NCBI RefSeq assembly: GCF_036084755.1
Contig: NZ_CP107968.1
Location: 2,548,501-2,612,500, forward strand
DNA: 64,000 bases
From: Streptomyces sp. NBC_00370
GTDB lineage: Bacteria > Actinomycetota > Actinomycetes > Streptomycetales > Streptomycetaceae
Direction of reading: 5' to 3'
Positions 17,401 through 23,998 of this stretch are shown here, piece by piece (position 1 is the stretch's first letter; each line of letters opens with the position of its first letter). Both the position numbers and the translations under genes were made by a program. The notes under the pieces are model-generated. The model was not told the origin of the DNA and searched no databases. It worked only from the letters and a program-made list of their open reading frames with translations.

Positions 17401-17939
17401 CCGCCGGAGCCGCCCGAGCCGCCGAACACCTGGAACTCCCAGAGGGAGTAGCCGTATCCGGTCGCGCGGGCCGTACCGTACAGCCGCACGTAACGCGCCG
17501 TGCCGGACACGTTCAGCGTCTCCGTACCACCGGCGCCCGTGGTGGTCGAATACGCCGTCGTCCAGTTCGACCCGTCCGTCGAAAGCTGGATCTGGTACGC
17601 CTTGCCGTACGCCGACTCCCACTTCAGCACGACCTGGCTGACGGCCTGGGCGGAACCGAGGTCGACCTGGATCCACTGGGGGTCGCTGTTCGCGCTGGAC
17701 CAGCGGGTGTTGGCGTCGCCGTCGAAGGCGTTGGCGGCCGGCGTACCGCCGTTCTCGACGCTGGACGCGGTTGCGGTCTTGCCCTGGGACAGCGGAACCG
17801 CCGCCGCCTGCGCGCTGGTCGCGGGCAGCAGCATCAGCAGCGCGCCGATCAGCGCGGCGGCGCAGAGTGCGGCGACGGCCTTGAAACGGACGAGCGAGGG
17901 TCTGTGCCGGGCGGGGGTGCCACGGGATGCAACGAGCAT
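14469..17939 (-). CDS. Secreted multidomain glycoside hydrolase: two F5/8 domains, GH16, clan-A-like glycosidase, F5/8
   Basis: A 1156-residue exported enzyme. A signal peptide of about 46 residues ends near ATSAQAAA. Two F5/8 type C (CBM32-like) domains follow, at about 50-175 and 188-312, then a Pro-Thr-Asp linker of repeated DPPT. A GH16 domain spans about 335-585, with catalytic motif GEIDILEN (E-x-D-x-x-E). A TIM-barrel-like glycosidase domain spans about 610-915. It has WDVGNEV (clan A acid/base NE) and YIITEAGEPGEW as the likely nucleophile region. An Ig-like segment and a third F5/8 domain (about 1020-1156) close the protein. It probably degrades beta-glucan or algal/fungal wall polysaccharide outside the cell. 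Two identical palindromic operators stand upstream. Domains one and two share 194 bp of nearly identical DNA. Confidence 0.92.
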   Translation of the reverse strand: MLVASRGTPARHRPSLVRFKAVAALCAAALIGALLMLLPATSAQAAAVPLSQGKTATASSVENGGTPAANAFDGDANTRWSSANSDPQWIQVDLGSAQAVSQVVLKWESAYGKAYQIQLSTDGSNWTTAYSTTTGAGGTETLNVSGTARYVRLYGTARATGYGYSLWEFQVFGGSGGSGGTCGTTNVAKGHTATASSIEGAGTPASGAFDGDAANTRWSSVNSDPQWIQVDLGSAQPVCQVVLTWESAYGKAYQIQLSTDGSNWTTAYSTTTGAGGTETLNVSGTARYVRLYGTARATGYGYSLWEFQVRTTGDGPTDPPTDPPTDPPTDPPGNWSTVWNDDFTGTAGSGPSNDWKVVTGTSYPGGAANWGTGEVETATNSPANVSLDGNGHLNLTAVKNGTSWTSGRIETQSTEYAAPAGGQLQVSATVKQPNPANGLGYWPSFRMMGAAYRGDTASWPKSGEIDILENVNARNQLGATLHCGTAPGGNCNEYNGMTSGLASCTGCQTGYHTYSTIIDRTVSDEQIRWYLDGRQIWQVNESQVGVSTWDAAIHHGFLLTFNLGIGGSYPDATCGCTTPSAATSSGGALSIDKVTVSKTTGNAPAPLTDPAVPTGGSTVKVTGSQGNWALTVNGQPYQVKGITWGPANNTAEAHIRELKSMGVNTLRTWGTDAGSKPLLDTAAAHGLKVVNGFWLNQGADYVKDTAYMDSTLDQIKQWVTTYKNHPGVLMWDVGNEVILTTQDHTYDGSTVEQERVAYAKYVERVTQAIHAIDPNHPVTSTDAWTGAWPYYKTYTPSLDLLAVNSYGSLCTVKGDWNSGGYNKPYIITEAGEPGEWEVPDDANGVPTEPTDIQKRDAYLTNWGCVTGHAGVALGATVFHYGTENDFGGVWYNTVPAGWKRLSFYSVAKDYGGSAAAAGANTPPVISDMSLSNTKTVPAGGTFDITAKATDPNGDLIRYQLLYCGKYVNNGTGFSQVDFKETADGKFTVTAPKTLGVWKVYVYAYDGHGNVGIETKSFNVVAPPVSGTNVALGKPTTASTFQADGDGAPYPASNATDGKWTTRWASAWADPQWVRVDLGGVTAIKHIQLGWEGAYGKAYQIQTSNDGDNWTTVYSTTTGSGGVEDFGVTGSGRYVRINITQRGTAYGDSLYEFGVYS
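17014..17207. repeat. 194-bp internal direct repeat, copy A (second F5/8 domain)
   Basis: Matches 17428-17621 at 191 of 194 positions by eye, offset 414 bp. It encodes the C-terminal half of a carbohydrate-binding domain. Identity drops sharply outside the block, which suggests recent duplication or gene conversion within the gene. Confidence 0.85.
17428..17621. repeat. 194-bp internal direct repeat, copy B (first F5/8 domain)
   Basis: Partner of 17014-17207 with only three visible mismatches, two at the codon pair encoding the segment before RYVRLYG and one in the AYSTT region. Confidence 0.85.
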
Positions 17940-17986
17940 GTCGGTCCTCCTGGGAGGGGGATTCCGTCACAGCGAGGACGGAAGTG

Positions 17987-18000
17987 GGAGAGCGCTCTCC
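17987..18000. promoter_or_regulatory. LacI-type operator GGAGAGCGCTCTCC, proximal copy
   Basis: A perfect 14-bp palindrome 48-61 bp upstream of the glucanase start at 17939. It resembles operators of Streptomyces LacI-type regulators of glycoside hydrolases such as CebR (TGGGAGCGCTCCCA). An identical copy lies at 18094-18107. Confidence 0.7.
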
Positions 18001-18093
18001 GACGCTCAAGATGCTCACCCTCGGCTCACTGCACGTCAAGACTCGTGCCGCAACTTGCTTCCGGGAGGTTACGAGGATCTTCCGGTCCGTACA

Positions 18094-18107
18094 GGAGAGC
18101 GCTCTCC
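18094..18107. promoter_or_regulatory. LacI-type operator GGAGAGCGCTCTCC, distal copy
   Basis: Identical to 17987-18000 and symmetric over nearly 20 bp. Centre-to-centre distance is 107 bp, close to ten helical turns, which would suit binding of one tetramer to both sites. Confidence 0.65.
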
Positions 18108-18177
18108 GGTACAGCCGACCTGACGCCCGACCTGACGCCCCGTCAAGCCGCCCTGCGCGCAGCCGCATCGAGACGCA

Positions 18178-18214
18178 CCGCGGGGCGGGCCCGTGTCACG
18201 GACCCGCCCCGCGG
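18178..18214. terminator. GC-rich hairpin after the NTF2-like gene
   Basis: CCGCGGGGCGGG (18178-18189) pairs with CCCGCCCCGCGG (18203-18214) over 12 bp; three further pairs (CCG/CGG) lie inside a single mismatch. It lies 35 bp beyond the stop of the minus-strand gene at 18249, the position of a terminator, and separates it from the glucanase promoter. Confidence 0.65.
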
Positions 18215-18248
18215 GGAACGGCGTTCGTCGGCGGTCAGGCGCGACGCG

Positions 18249-18572
18249 TCACGCCTGACCCGTTTCGAAGCGGCCGATCTTGCCGCCGTCCACGATGAAC
18301 CGCCACGCGGTCCGCATCTCGCCGTAGGTGTCGTTGCGGTACGTGGCGATCAGCGCGAGCCCGCCGTCCGCCTGCGACTCGACGTCCATGTGCCCGCGCG
18401 AGGAGAAGATCTCCCGGTCGGTCCAGTCGGCGAGATCGCGCTCGCTGCCGTCGTCCGACATGGTGGCGCCGGGCGCGAGCGTCTGCTGGAAGGCGTCGCG
18501 GTCACCCTTGTTAAGGGCGCCGACGAAGGCGCGGACCGCGGGATCGGTGAGCTTGTCGACGGAGATGGGCAC
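18249..18572 (-). CDS. SnoaL/NTF2-like small protein
   Basis: A 107-residue protein with the NTF2-like pattern: N-terminal helix DPAVRAFVGALNKGDRDAFQQTLAPGATMSDDGSERDL, then a beta-sheet region (ADGGLALIATYRND, EMRTAWRFIVDGGKIGRFETG). NTF2/SnoaL-like proteins are small isomerases, hydrolases or ligand-binding proteins; the substrate is unknown. The start is GTG 18572 behind a clear AAGGAG. It stands alone between the glucanase promoter and the MarR gene. Confidence 0.78.
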   Translation of the reverse strand: MPISVDKLTDPAVRAFVGALNKGDRDAFQQTLAPGATMSDDGSERDLADWTDREIFSSRGHMDVESQADGGLALIATYRNDTYGEMRTAWRFIVDGGKIGRFETGQA

Positions 18573-18721
18573 GGGGGGCTCCTTCGAGGCATGGCGGTAC
18601 GGGGGCGGGTGGGCGCGAAACGCGGCGGCGCCACGTCCTCATGCCTACACCGGTACGCGGCGCCGCACCCGTTGTCGGCCGCCACCTGTGCGACGGCCGG
18701 CCGTGCGATCGGCGGCCGCCG

Positions 18722-19135
18722 TCAGCCGTTTTCGGCCAGCCGCGGCAGGACCGCGAGCAGCACGTCACGCTCGGCGCCGTCGAGCTGCCCGAGCAGGTCT
18801 TCCTCCATCACGCGGATATCCCCCCGCGCCTCGGCCAGCAGCCGCTCGCCGGCCGGCGTGAGCCGTACGATCCTGGCCCTGCGGTCGGCGGGGTCGGGCT
18901 CACGGGTGAGCAGGCCACGGCGTTCCAGCTCGTCGAGGAGCTTGATCAGCCGCGTCTTGTCGTAGTCGACGGCCTGCGCGAGCGCCAGCTGGGTGGGCGC
19001 GGTGCCACGGGCGAGCTGGGCCAGGACGATGTAGTCCCACATCGCCAGGCCACGCGCCGCGAGCAGCGGCTTCTCCGCGTCGATGAGGCGACGGGTGATC
19101 CGTGCGAAGAGTGCTCCTAGGTCCTGCCGCTCCAT
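18722..19135 (-). CDS. MarR-family transcriptional regulator
   Basis: A 137-residue winged-helix protein. The HTH is around PTQLALAQAVDYDKTRLIKLLDELERRGLL and the wing EPDPADRRARIVRLTPAG. It is divergent from the DinB-like gene at 19213 with only 77 bp between. That gap is unusually AT-rich and holds an 8-of-9 inverted repeat (19159-19167 and 19189-19197). Autorepression together with control of the divergent gene is the likely role. It is not closely similar to the MarR pair in the first 6 kb. Confidence 0.92.
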   Translation of the reverse strand: MERQDLGALFARITRRLIDAEKPLLAARGLAMWDYIVLAQLARGTAPTQLALAQAVDYDKTRLIKLLDELERRGLLTREPDPADRRARIVRLTPAGERLLAEARGDIRVMEEDLLGQLDGAERDVLLAVLPRLAENG

Positions 19136-19151
19136 CTGCGGAATTCTACCC

Positions 19152-19197
19152 TTGACATATAATAAGCAGAGTTAGACTATCTATATACGCTTACTAT
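19152..19197. promoter_or_regulatory. AT-rich divergent promoter/operator between MarR and DinB-like genes
   Basis: TTGACA at 19152-19157 and TAGACT at 19173-19178 (15-bp spacer) or GACTAT at 19175-19180 (17-bp spacer) form a plausible vegetative promoter toward 19213. ATAATAAGC (19159-19167) and GCTTACTAT (19189-19197) are inverted repeats with one mismatch, and TAGA-cta-TCTA (19173-19183) is a smaller one, so a MarR site overlaps the promoter. Confidence 0.55.
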
Positions 19198-19212
19198 TTT
19201 TCGGAGGCTCCG

Positions 19213-19821
19213 ATGCCGGATCTCATCGAGCTGGACCGGCGTGCGGTCGAGCGCAGCGCCGAGATCGTCGACGGTGTGGACATCGCGTCGCTGGAGAGGC
19301 CGACGCCGTGCGCGGGCTGGACGCTCCGCGACCTGCTCGGCCATATGACCGCCCACCAGCACGGTTTCGCGGCGGCCGCCGACGGCGCCGTATCCGACCG
19401 CGCGGACTGGGCGGCGGCGGCCGTCGGCCCCGAACCGTCCTGGGAGTACCGGACGGCGGCCGAGCGGGTGACGGCCGCGTTCGCGGCCGACGGCGTGCTC
19501 GACCGTCCCTTCTGGCTGCCCGAGGTCCGCGACGGCGGCCCGTTCCCGGGCCGCGTCGCGGTCGGGTTCCACCTCGTCGACTACGTGGCGCACGGCTGGG
19601 ACGTCGCGGCCACGCTCGGCGTCGAGGCGTCGTACGCACCGGACGTGGTCGAAGCGGCCCTGTCGATCGCGCGGAAGGTCCCGACGGGCGCCGACCGCCT
19701 GCGACCCGACGCGTCCTTCGCTCCGGTACGGCCGCACGAGGCGGACGCGTCCCCCATGGACCGCATGCTGTCGCTGCTGGGCCGCGACCCGGCCTGGCGC
19801 GCCGAAGTGCCCCACAGCTGA
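19213..19821 (+). CDS. TIGR03086/mycothiol-dependent maleylpyruvate isomerase-like (DinB superfamily) protein
   Basis: A 202-residue protein with the family N-terminus LERPTPCAGWTLRDLLGHMTAHQHGFA. It includes the conserved P-T-P-C-x-G-W and one metal-ligand His. A second metal region is FHLVDYVAHGWDVA. In this superfamily three His bind a metal and many members use mycothiol as a cofactor for isomerisation or detoxification. The precise reaction is unknown. ATG 19213 follows CGGAGG. It is paired with the divergent MarR regulator. Confidence 0.85.
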   Translation: MPDLIELDRRAVERSAEIVDGVDIASLERPTPCAGWTLRDLLGHMTAHQHGFAAAADGAVSDRADWAAAAVGPEPSWEYRTAAERVTAAFAADGVLDRPFWLPEVRDGGPFPGRVAVGFHLVDYVAHGWDVAATLGVEASYAPDVVEAALSIARKVPTGADRLRPDASFAPVRPHEADASPMDRMLSLLGRDPAWRAEVPHS

Positions 19822-19864
19822 TCAGCTCCCGGACAGGAGCCAGCCGCGGACGGGAGTTCAGGGG

Positions 19865-20854
19865 TCAGGGTCTGACTCCCTTGGCGCTGACCAGGGCGTG
19901 TCCCAGCGATGTGGTCGCCATGACGACATCTCCCTTCTTGTAGCTCGGCCCCACCAGCTTGGGATGTCCCTTTATGTTCGGCGGCACCGACACCTGTTGG
20001 CCCGTGGTGTCGGCCAGGGCGATGCTCCGCGTCCCGGTGAACAGGTGGGACTTCGGGTCGAGCAAGTACTCGCTGCTGATCCCGGCCGCAACGGAGTTGG
20101 CGCTGGGGCTGGTCAGCTTGAACGCGATCACCGACCGGCCGGCCAGATCCGTGGCAGGCGTCGCTTCGATGCCCTTGACCGTGGCCATGGCCCGGTAGAC
20201 CTGAGCCATCCCGTGCGGATCGGCCGGATAGCTGTCCGCGAGCACGCTCAGCGCGCGGAAATCGTGCTGCGGCTGTGTCTCCGGGGCCCCTTCGCTCGCG
20301 TTCTTCGGCGCCGGATAGACGACGCGCGCCTTCGCCAGTACCCCTTCGGTGTCGTCGGGAAGGGACACCAGGATCTGGTATCTCTTCCGCGGCGAGTAGT
20401 CGTCCCCCGACTTCCCTTTCTCCAGCGCCGGGTTGGCGTACGGGTCCCACTGTTCGGCCGGTCCCGATGTGGTCCGGTCGCCGCCCTGGGCCCAGAACGA
20501 CATGGAGCGGCTGTACACCCACTGGCCCGCTTGCGGCACGGGCCAGTGCTGCTTCTCCAAGGCGTCCGCCTGGGTGGTGAGGATCTCGGCCGGCGTCCCG
20601 ATGTCCGGTCCGTGGCCGAGCCGGGTGGCGGGCCCGTTCTGCCGTCCGTCGGCGGCGAGTTGGCCGGCCAGTACGGCTGCCACGGTGACGGCGGCGACCG
20701 CGCCGACAGCCGCGAACCGCCAGTCGGTGCGGAACCGCCGTACCTTACGGCCGCGCGCCGCCGCGTCGAGCAGCCGCTGCCGTCCGGGGGTCAGCCGGGC
20801 CCGGTCGGGGCGTGGCCGGTCGTCCAGTTCGCGCAGGAGGTCCATCTCATCCAT
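19865..20854 (-). CDS. CU044_5270-type membrane-anchored protein, partner of the ECF sigma factor
   Basis: A 329-residue protein. A cytoplasmic N-terminus of about 43 residues ([28 protein letters not shown]) leads to one membrane segment (AVGAVAAVTVAAVLAGQLA). A roughly 260-residue extracytoplasmic domain follows, containing YSRSMSFWA-like and AMATVKGIEATPATDLAGRSVIAFKL segments. This architecture is annotated as the CU044_5270 family and typically follows an ECF sigma gene. It overlaps the sigma factor gene by 8 bp in the same direction, so it may tether or inhibit the sigma factor, although it lacks a ZAS zinc motif. Confidence 0.8.
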   Translation of the reverse strand: MDEMDLLRELDDRPRPDRARLTPGRQRLLDAAARGRKVRRFRTDWRFAAVGAVAAVTVAAVLAGQLAADGRQNGPATRLGHGPDIGTPAEILTTQADALEKQHWPVPQAGQWVYSRSMSFWAQGGDRTTSGPAEQWDPYANPALEKGKSGDDYSPRKRYQILVSLPDDTEGVLAKARVVYPAPKNASEGAPETQPQHDFRALSVLADSYPADPHGMAQVYRAMATVKGIEATPATDLAGRSVIAFKLTSPSANSVAAGISSEYLLDPKSHLFTGTRSIALADTTGQQVSVPPNIKGHPKLVGPSYKKGDVVMATTSLGHALVSAKGVRP

Positions 20855-21425
20855 GGGCGGTCACCGTCTCCGAGGCGTCGAGCACGAGTGTGGGATCGGC
20901 CCCGAGGGCCTTGCGCACCTTCTTGCGTGCGCGGTTGAGCCGCGAGCGGACGGTGCCCAGCGGGATGGACAGCGCGTCGGCGACGTCCTGATAGCTCAGA
21001 TCGGCCCAGGCGACGAGGAGCAGCACGTGCCGGTCCCCTGCGGACAGGTCCGCGAGGGCGCCGCGGAGCGCGGCGTGCGCGGTGACCCGGTGGTCGACCT
21101 GGTCGGTCCACACCTCGGCGGCCGGTGGGTCCTGCGCCCGTGCGCGGAGGCTGCGGATCTCGACGCGACGCTCCTTGCCGATGCGGTGCGCCGCTATGCC
21201 GTACAGCCAGGGCCGCGCGGTCTCCCGCCGCCCGTCGAACCGGCCGCGCGAGCGGAACGCCTCCAGGAACGTGTCGGCCGTGATGTCGTCGGCAGCCGCG
21301 TCCCCGATACGGCGTGCGGCGTAGCGGTGGATGTCGGGCGCGTGGCGCTCGTAGAGAAGCGCGAAGAGTTCCGGCTGTTCCAGTGACTGTCTGATGATGG
21401 TGGCGTCATCGGGTGGCCCGGTCAC
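20847..21425 (-). CDS. ECF-type RNA polymerase sigma factor (sigma-70 family)
   Basis: A 192-residue sigma factor. Region 2 includes [41 protein letters not shown] and [16 protein letters not shown]. Region 4 includes [50 protein letters not shown]. It is followed with 8-bp overlap by its membrane partner, so the pair is co-translated and probably regulates an envelope or stress response. Start codon at 21425 chosen; no upstream in-frame alternative looks better. Confidence 0.93.
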   Translation of the reverse strand: MTGPPDDATIIRQSLEQPELFALLYERHAPDIHRYAARRIGDAAADDITADTFLEAFRSRGRFDGRRETARPWLYGIAAHRIGKERRVEIRSLRARAQDPPAAEVWTDQVDHRVTAHAALRGALADLSAGDRHVLLLVAWADLSYQDVADALSIPLGTVRSRLNRARKKVRKALGADPTLVLDASETVTAHG

Positions 21426-21528
21426 CTGGCCTCCTTCATGGGTGCAGACCGTGTGCGGACGGCGTGCGGACGGGTACGGACGGAACCTGACGCCCGTACT
21501 TCCCGTGAGGGCTCGAAAAGGTTCACGC

Positions 21529-21787
21529 TCACCGCCTGGGCGGCGAGTAGGTGATCTCGTCCAGCTGGTAGTAGTCGGCCACGCAGCCGGCGGGCCACGG
21601 CCTGGTCGTAGCCCTGGCCGTGCAACTCCAGCATGCGCGTGATCAGTTCGGGCGGGTGCTGGAGGTCGGCGTCCATCAGGACGACCGCCCGCCCGCTCGC
21701 CCTGCGCAGTCCGGCGAGCATGGCGGCCTCCTTGCCGAAGTTACGGCTGAAGTTGAAGCACGGCGCAACCACCGACAGATCCGGCAT
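21529..21787 (-). pseudogene. Remnant of a family 2 glycosyltransferase fused to another gene's tail
   Basis: From ATG 21787 the frame reads [12 protein letters not shown], the normal start of a dolichol-phosphate-mannosyltransferase-like GT2. It then jumps directly to [14 protein letters not shown] and [19 protein letters not shown], so the usual 40-60 residues between the Rossmann start and this segment are missing. Similarity stops after GYDQAVARR (about 21587). In the +1 frame the DNA continues as [18 protein letters not shown] followed by TGA at 21529, which looks like the end of a different protein. The open frame runs to 21422 but the rest is not GT-like. Best read as a chimeric, inactive remnant. 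Confidence 0.65.
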
Positions 21788-21984
21788 TCGCAGCTTCCCC
21801 CGCGTTCTCGGCCGGGCCGCACCCCAGGTCCTGGCCGACGGGGCGCCCGTGTCTGCCCCTTGTTGCCCGCAGCCACCGGACAGGTTCACGTCCCTCAGCG
21901 CGTACGGCGCCTGCGGCGGTCCGCGCGCCGGTTTGTATTCTCGGCAGCAGCACCTGTCGAAGCAGTACCGCGAGAGGAAACACC

Positions 21985-23253
21985 ATGACCACCGAGCTGA
22001 GCCCAGACGCCCTGACGCGGCTCCTCGACCAGGCCCGCCAGGACTACCAGGACCTCGCGGGACGTGGGCTCTCGCTCGATCTCACCCGAGGCAAGCCGGC
22101 ACCCGAGCAACTCGACCTCTCCGACGAGCTGTTGAGCCTGCCCGGCGGGCCGCACACCGCGGCCGACGGCACGGACGTACGCAACTACGGCGGCCTGCAA
22201 GGACTTCCCGAGCTTCGCGAGATATTCGCCGGGGTGCTCCAGGTGCCCGCCGCGCAGCTGCTCGCCGCCGGGAACTCCAGCCTTGAGCTGATGCACGACA
22301 GCCTGGTGCACGCCCTGTTGAGCGTGCTGCCCGGCGCCGAGTCGCGCTGGGTCGACCAGGAGCGGATCGCCTTCCTGTGCCCGGTGCCCGGCTACGACCG
22401 GCACTTCGCGCTGTGCCAGCGGTTCGGCATCGACATGATCCCGGTGCCGATGACCGAGGACGGCCCCGACATGGACGCCGTGGAGCGGCTGGTCGCCGAG
22501 GACCCGGCGGTCAAGGGCATCTGGTGCGTGCCGAAGTACAGCAACCCGGACGGCGTTTCGTACAGCGACGCGACCGTGGCGCGGCTCGCCACGATGACCA
22601 CGGCCGCGCCCGACTTCCGGATCTTCTGGGACAACGCCTACGCGGCGCACCACCTCACCGACGAGCCGGCCGAGATCGCCGATCTGCTCGGTGCCTGCGC
22701 CGAGGCGGGCAACGCCGACCGGGTGTTCGTGTTCGGCTCGACGTCGAAGATCACGGCGGCCGGCGCCGGCGTCGCGTTCTTCGGCGCATCGCCCGCCAAC
22801 CTGAAGTGGCTGCTGGCGAACAACGCCAAGCGGTCCATCGGCCCCGACAAGGTCAACCAGCTGCGGCACGTCATGTTCCTGCGGGACGCCGACGGCGTAC
22901 GGGCCCACATGGAGCGCCAACGCGCCCTGCTGCGGCCCAAGTTCGACACGGTGGCGCGGATCCTGGACGCGGAACTCGGCGGCACGGGGCTGGCGAAGTG
23001 GACCTCCCCCAAGGGCGGTTACTTCGTGACCCTGGAGGTGCCGGACGGCTGCGCCAAGGAGGTCGTACGCCGCGCCGCCGAGGCGGGCATCGTCCTGACC
23101 CCGGCCGGTGCCACCCACCCGTACGGTGACGACCCGCGCGACGCGGTGATCCGCGTGGCGCCCACCTACCCGAGCCTCGCGGAGCTGGAGCAGGCGATCC
23201 TCGGCCTCACCGTCTGTGTCCGGCTCGTCGGGTACGAGCAGCGCGCCCGATAA
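21985..23253 (+). CDS. aspT: PLP-dependent aspartate aminotransferase (type Ic, PF12897 family)
   Basis: A 422-residue fold-type I aminotransferase. Motifs are [21 protein letters not shown], the PLP-contact region [24 protein letters not shown], and the Schiff-base lysine in [18 protein letters not shown]. The distinctive N-terminus ([21 protein letters not shown]) and length match the actinobacterial subgroup represented by Corynebacterium AspT, which transaminates aspartate and 2-oxoglutarate. It is transcribed alone; a long palindrome follows its stop at 23318-23353. Assignment to the subgroup is firm; aspartate as substrate is by family. Confidence 0.9.
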   Translation: MTTELSPDALTRLLDQARQDYQDLAGRGLSLDLTRGKPAPEQLDLSDELLSLPGGPHTAADGTDVRNYGGLQGLPELREIFAGVLQVPAAQLLAAGNSSLELMHDSLVHALLSVLPGAESRWVDQERIAFLCPVPGYDRHFALCQRFGIDMIPVPMTEDGPDMDAVERLVAEDPAVKGIWCVPKYSNPDGVSYSDATVARLATMTTAAPDFRIFWDNAYAAHHLTDEPAEIADLLGACAEAGNADRVFVFGSTSKITAAGAGVAFFGASPANLKWLLANNAKRSIGPDKVNQLRHVMFLRDADGVRAHMERQRALLRPKFDTVARILDAELGGTGLAKWTSPKGGYFVTLEVPDGCAKEVVRRAAEAGIVLTPAGATHPYGDDPRDAVIRVAPTYPSLAELEQAILGLTVCVRLVGYEQRAR

Positions 23254-23317
23254 GGGCTGAGCTTGGCCGGCCGCTTCCCGCTCTGGCATCATCGGGTAAA
23301 CGGAACCTTGCTCCGAT

Positions 23318-23353
23318 AACGGTACGGAACGTCGCACGCCGTTCCGTACCGTT
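23318..23353. promoter_or_regulatory. 14-bp perfect inverted repeat before the TetR gene
   Basis: AACGGTACGGAACG (23318-23331) and CGTTCCGTACCGTT (23340-23353) flank an 8-nt centre. The repeat starts 65 bp after the aminotransferase stop and ends 30 bp before the TetR GTG. It could be the TetR operator or the aminotransferase terminator. The absence of a T-tract and the nearness to the regulator favour an operator. Confidence 0.55.
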
Positions 23354-23383
23354 GCCGGAGCGGCGCGCAGAGAGGACGGCCCA

Positions 23384-23998
23384 GTGAGCGACAGCGACGC
23401 CACCGGGGGCTCGGGGCCGGCCCCGGACCCGGTGCGGGCCGCCCGGCCCAAGCGGGCCGATGCCCGGCGCAACAAGGAAACGCTCCTCGACGCCGCCGCC
23501 GCGATCTTCGTCACCGCGGGCGTGGAAGCTCCGGTCCGTGACATCGCGGCCAAGGCCGGTGTCGGCACGGGCACGATCTACCGCCACTTCCCGACCCGGG
23601 CGGACCTGATCATCGCCGTCTACCGGCACCAGGTCGAGGCATGCGCCGAGGCCGGGCCCGCCCTGCTGGCGAGCAGCGCGTCCCCGCACGCCGCGCTGGG
23701 GCAGTGGATCGACCTCTTCGTCGACTTCCTCGTCACCAAGCACGGGCTCGCCGCCGCGCTCCAGTCCGACGACGCGGGCCTGCACGCGCTGCTCAGCTAC
23801 TTCCGCGACCGGCTCGTACCGGTCTGCGGCGAGCTGCTCGACGCCGCTGCCGCCGCCGGTGAGATCCGCCCCGACATGGACCCCCTGGAGCTGATGCACG
23901 GCGTGGGCAACCTCTGCGTCGGCGCCGACAGCGATCCGCACTACGACGCGCGGCGGCTGGTCGGGCTGCTGATCGCCGGACTGCGCCTGACGCGCTAG
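23384..23998 (+). CDS. TetR-family transcriptional regulator
   Basis: A 204-residue regulator starting at GTG 23384 behind AGAGGA. The HTH region comprises ADARRNKETLLDAAAAIFVTAGVEAPVRDIAAKAGVGTGTIYRHFPTRADLI, the canonical TetR form. The C-terminal domain resembles the group with SBD-like all-helical ligand pockets and ends LLIAGLRLTR. A 36-bp palindrome directly upstream suggests autoregulation. It stands between the aminotransferase and the convergent sortase gene, with a 4-bp overlap of stops, so its target is not evident. Confidence 0.92.
   Translation: MSDSDATGGSGPAPDPVRAARPKRADARRNKETLLDAAAAIFVTAGVEAPVRDIAAKAGVGTGTIYRHFPTRADLIIAVYRHQVEACAEAGPALLASSASPHAALGQWIDLFVDFLVTKHGLAAALQSDDAGLHALLSYFRDRLVPVCGELLDAAAAAGEIRPDMDPLELMHGVGNLCVGADSDPHYDARRLVGLLIAGLRLTR

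Noticed and set aside
15303..18965. A 1220-codon open frame on the plus strand opposite the glucanase
   Set aside because: The plus-strand translation is Arg/Gly/Val-rich repeats mirroring the glucanase domains. The minus-strand gene has signal peptide and catalytic motifs.
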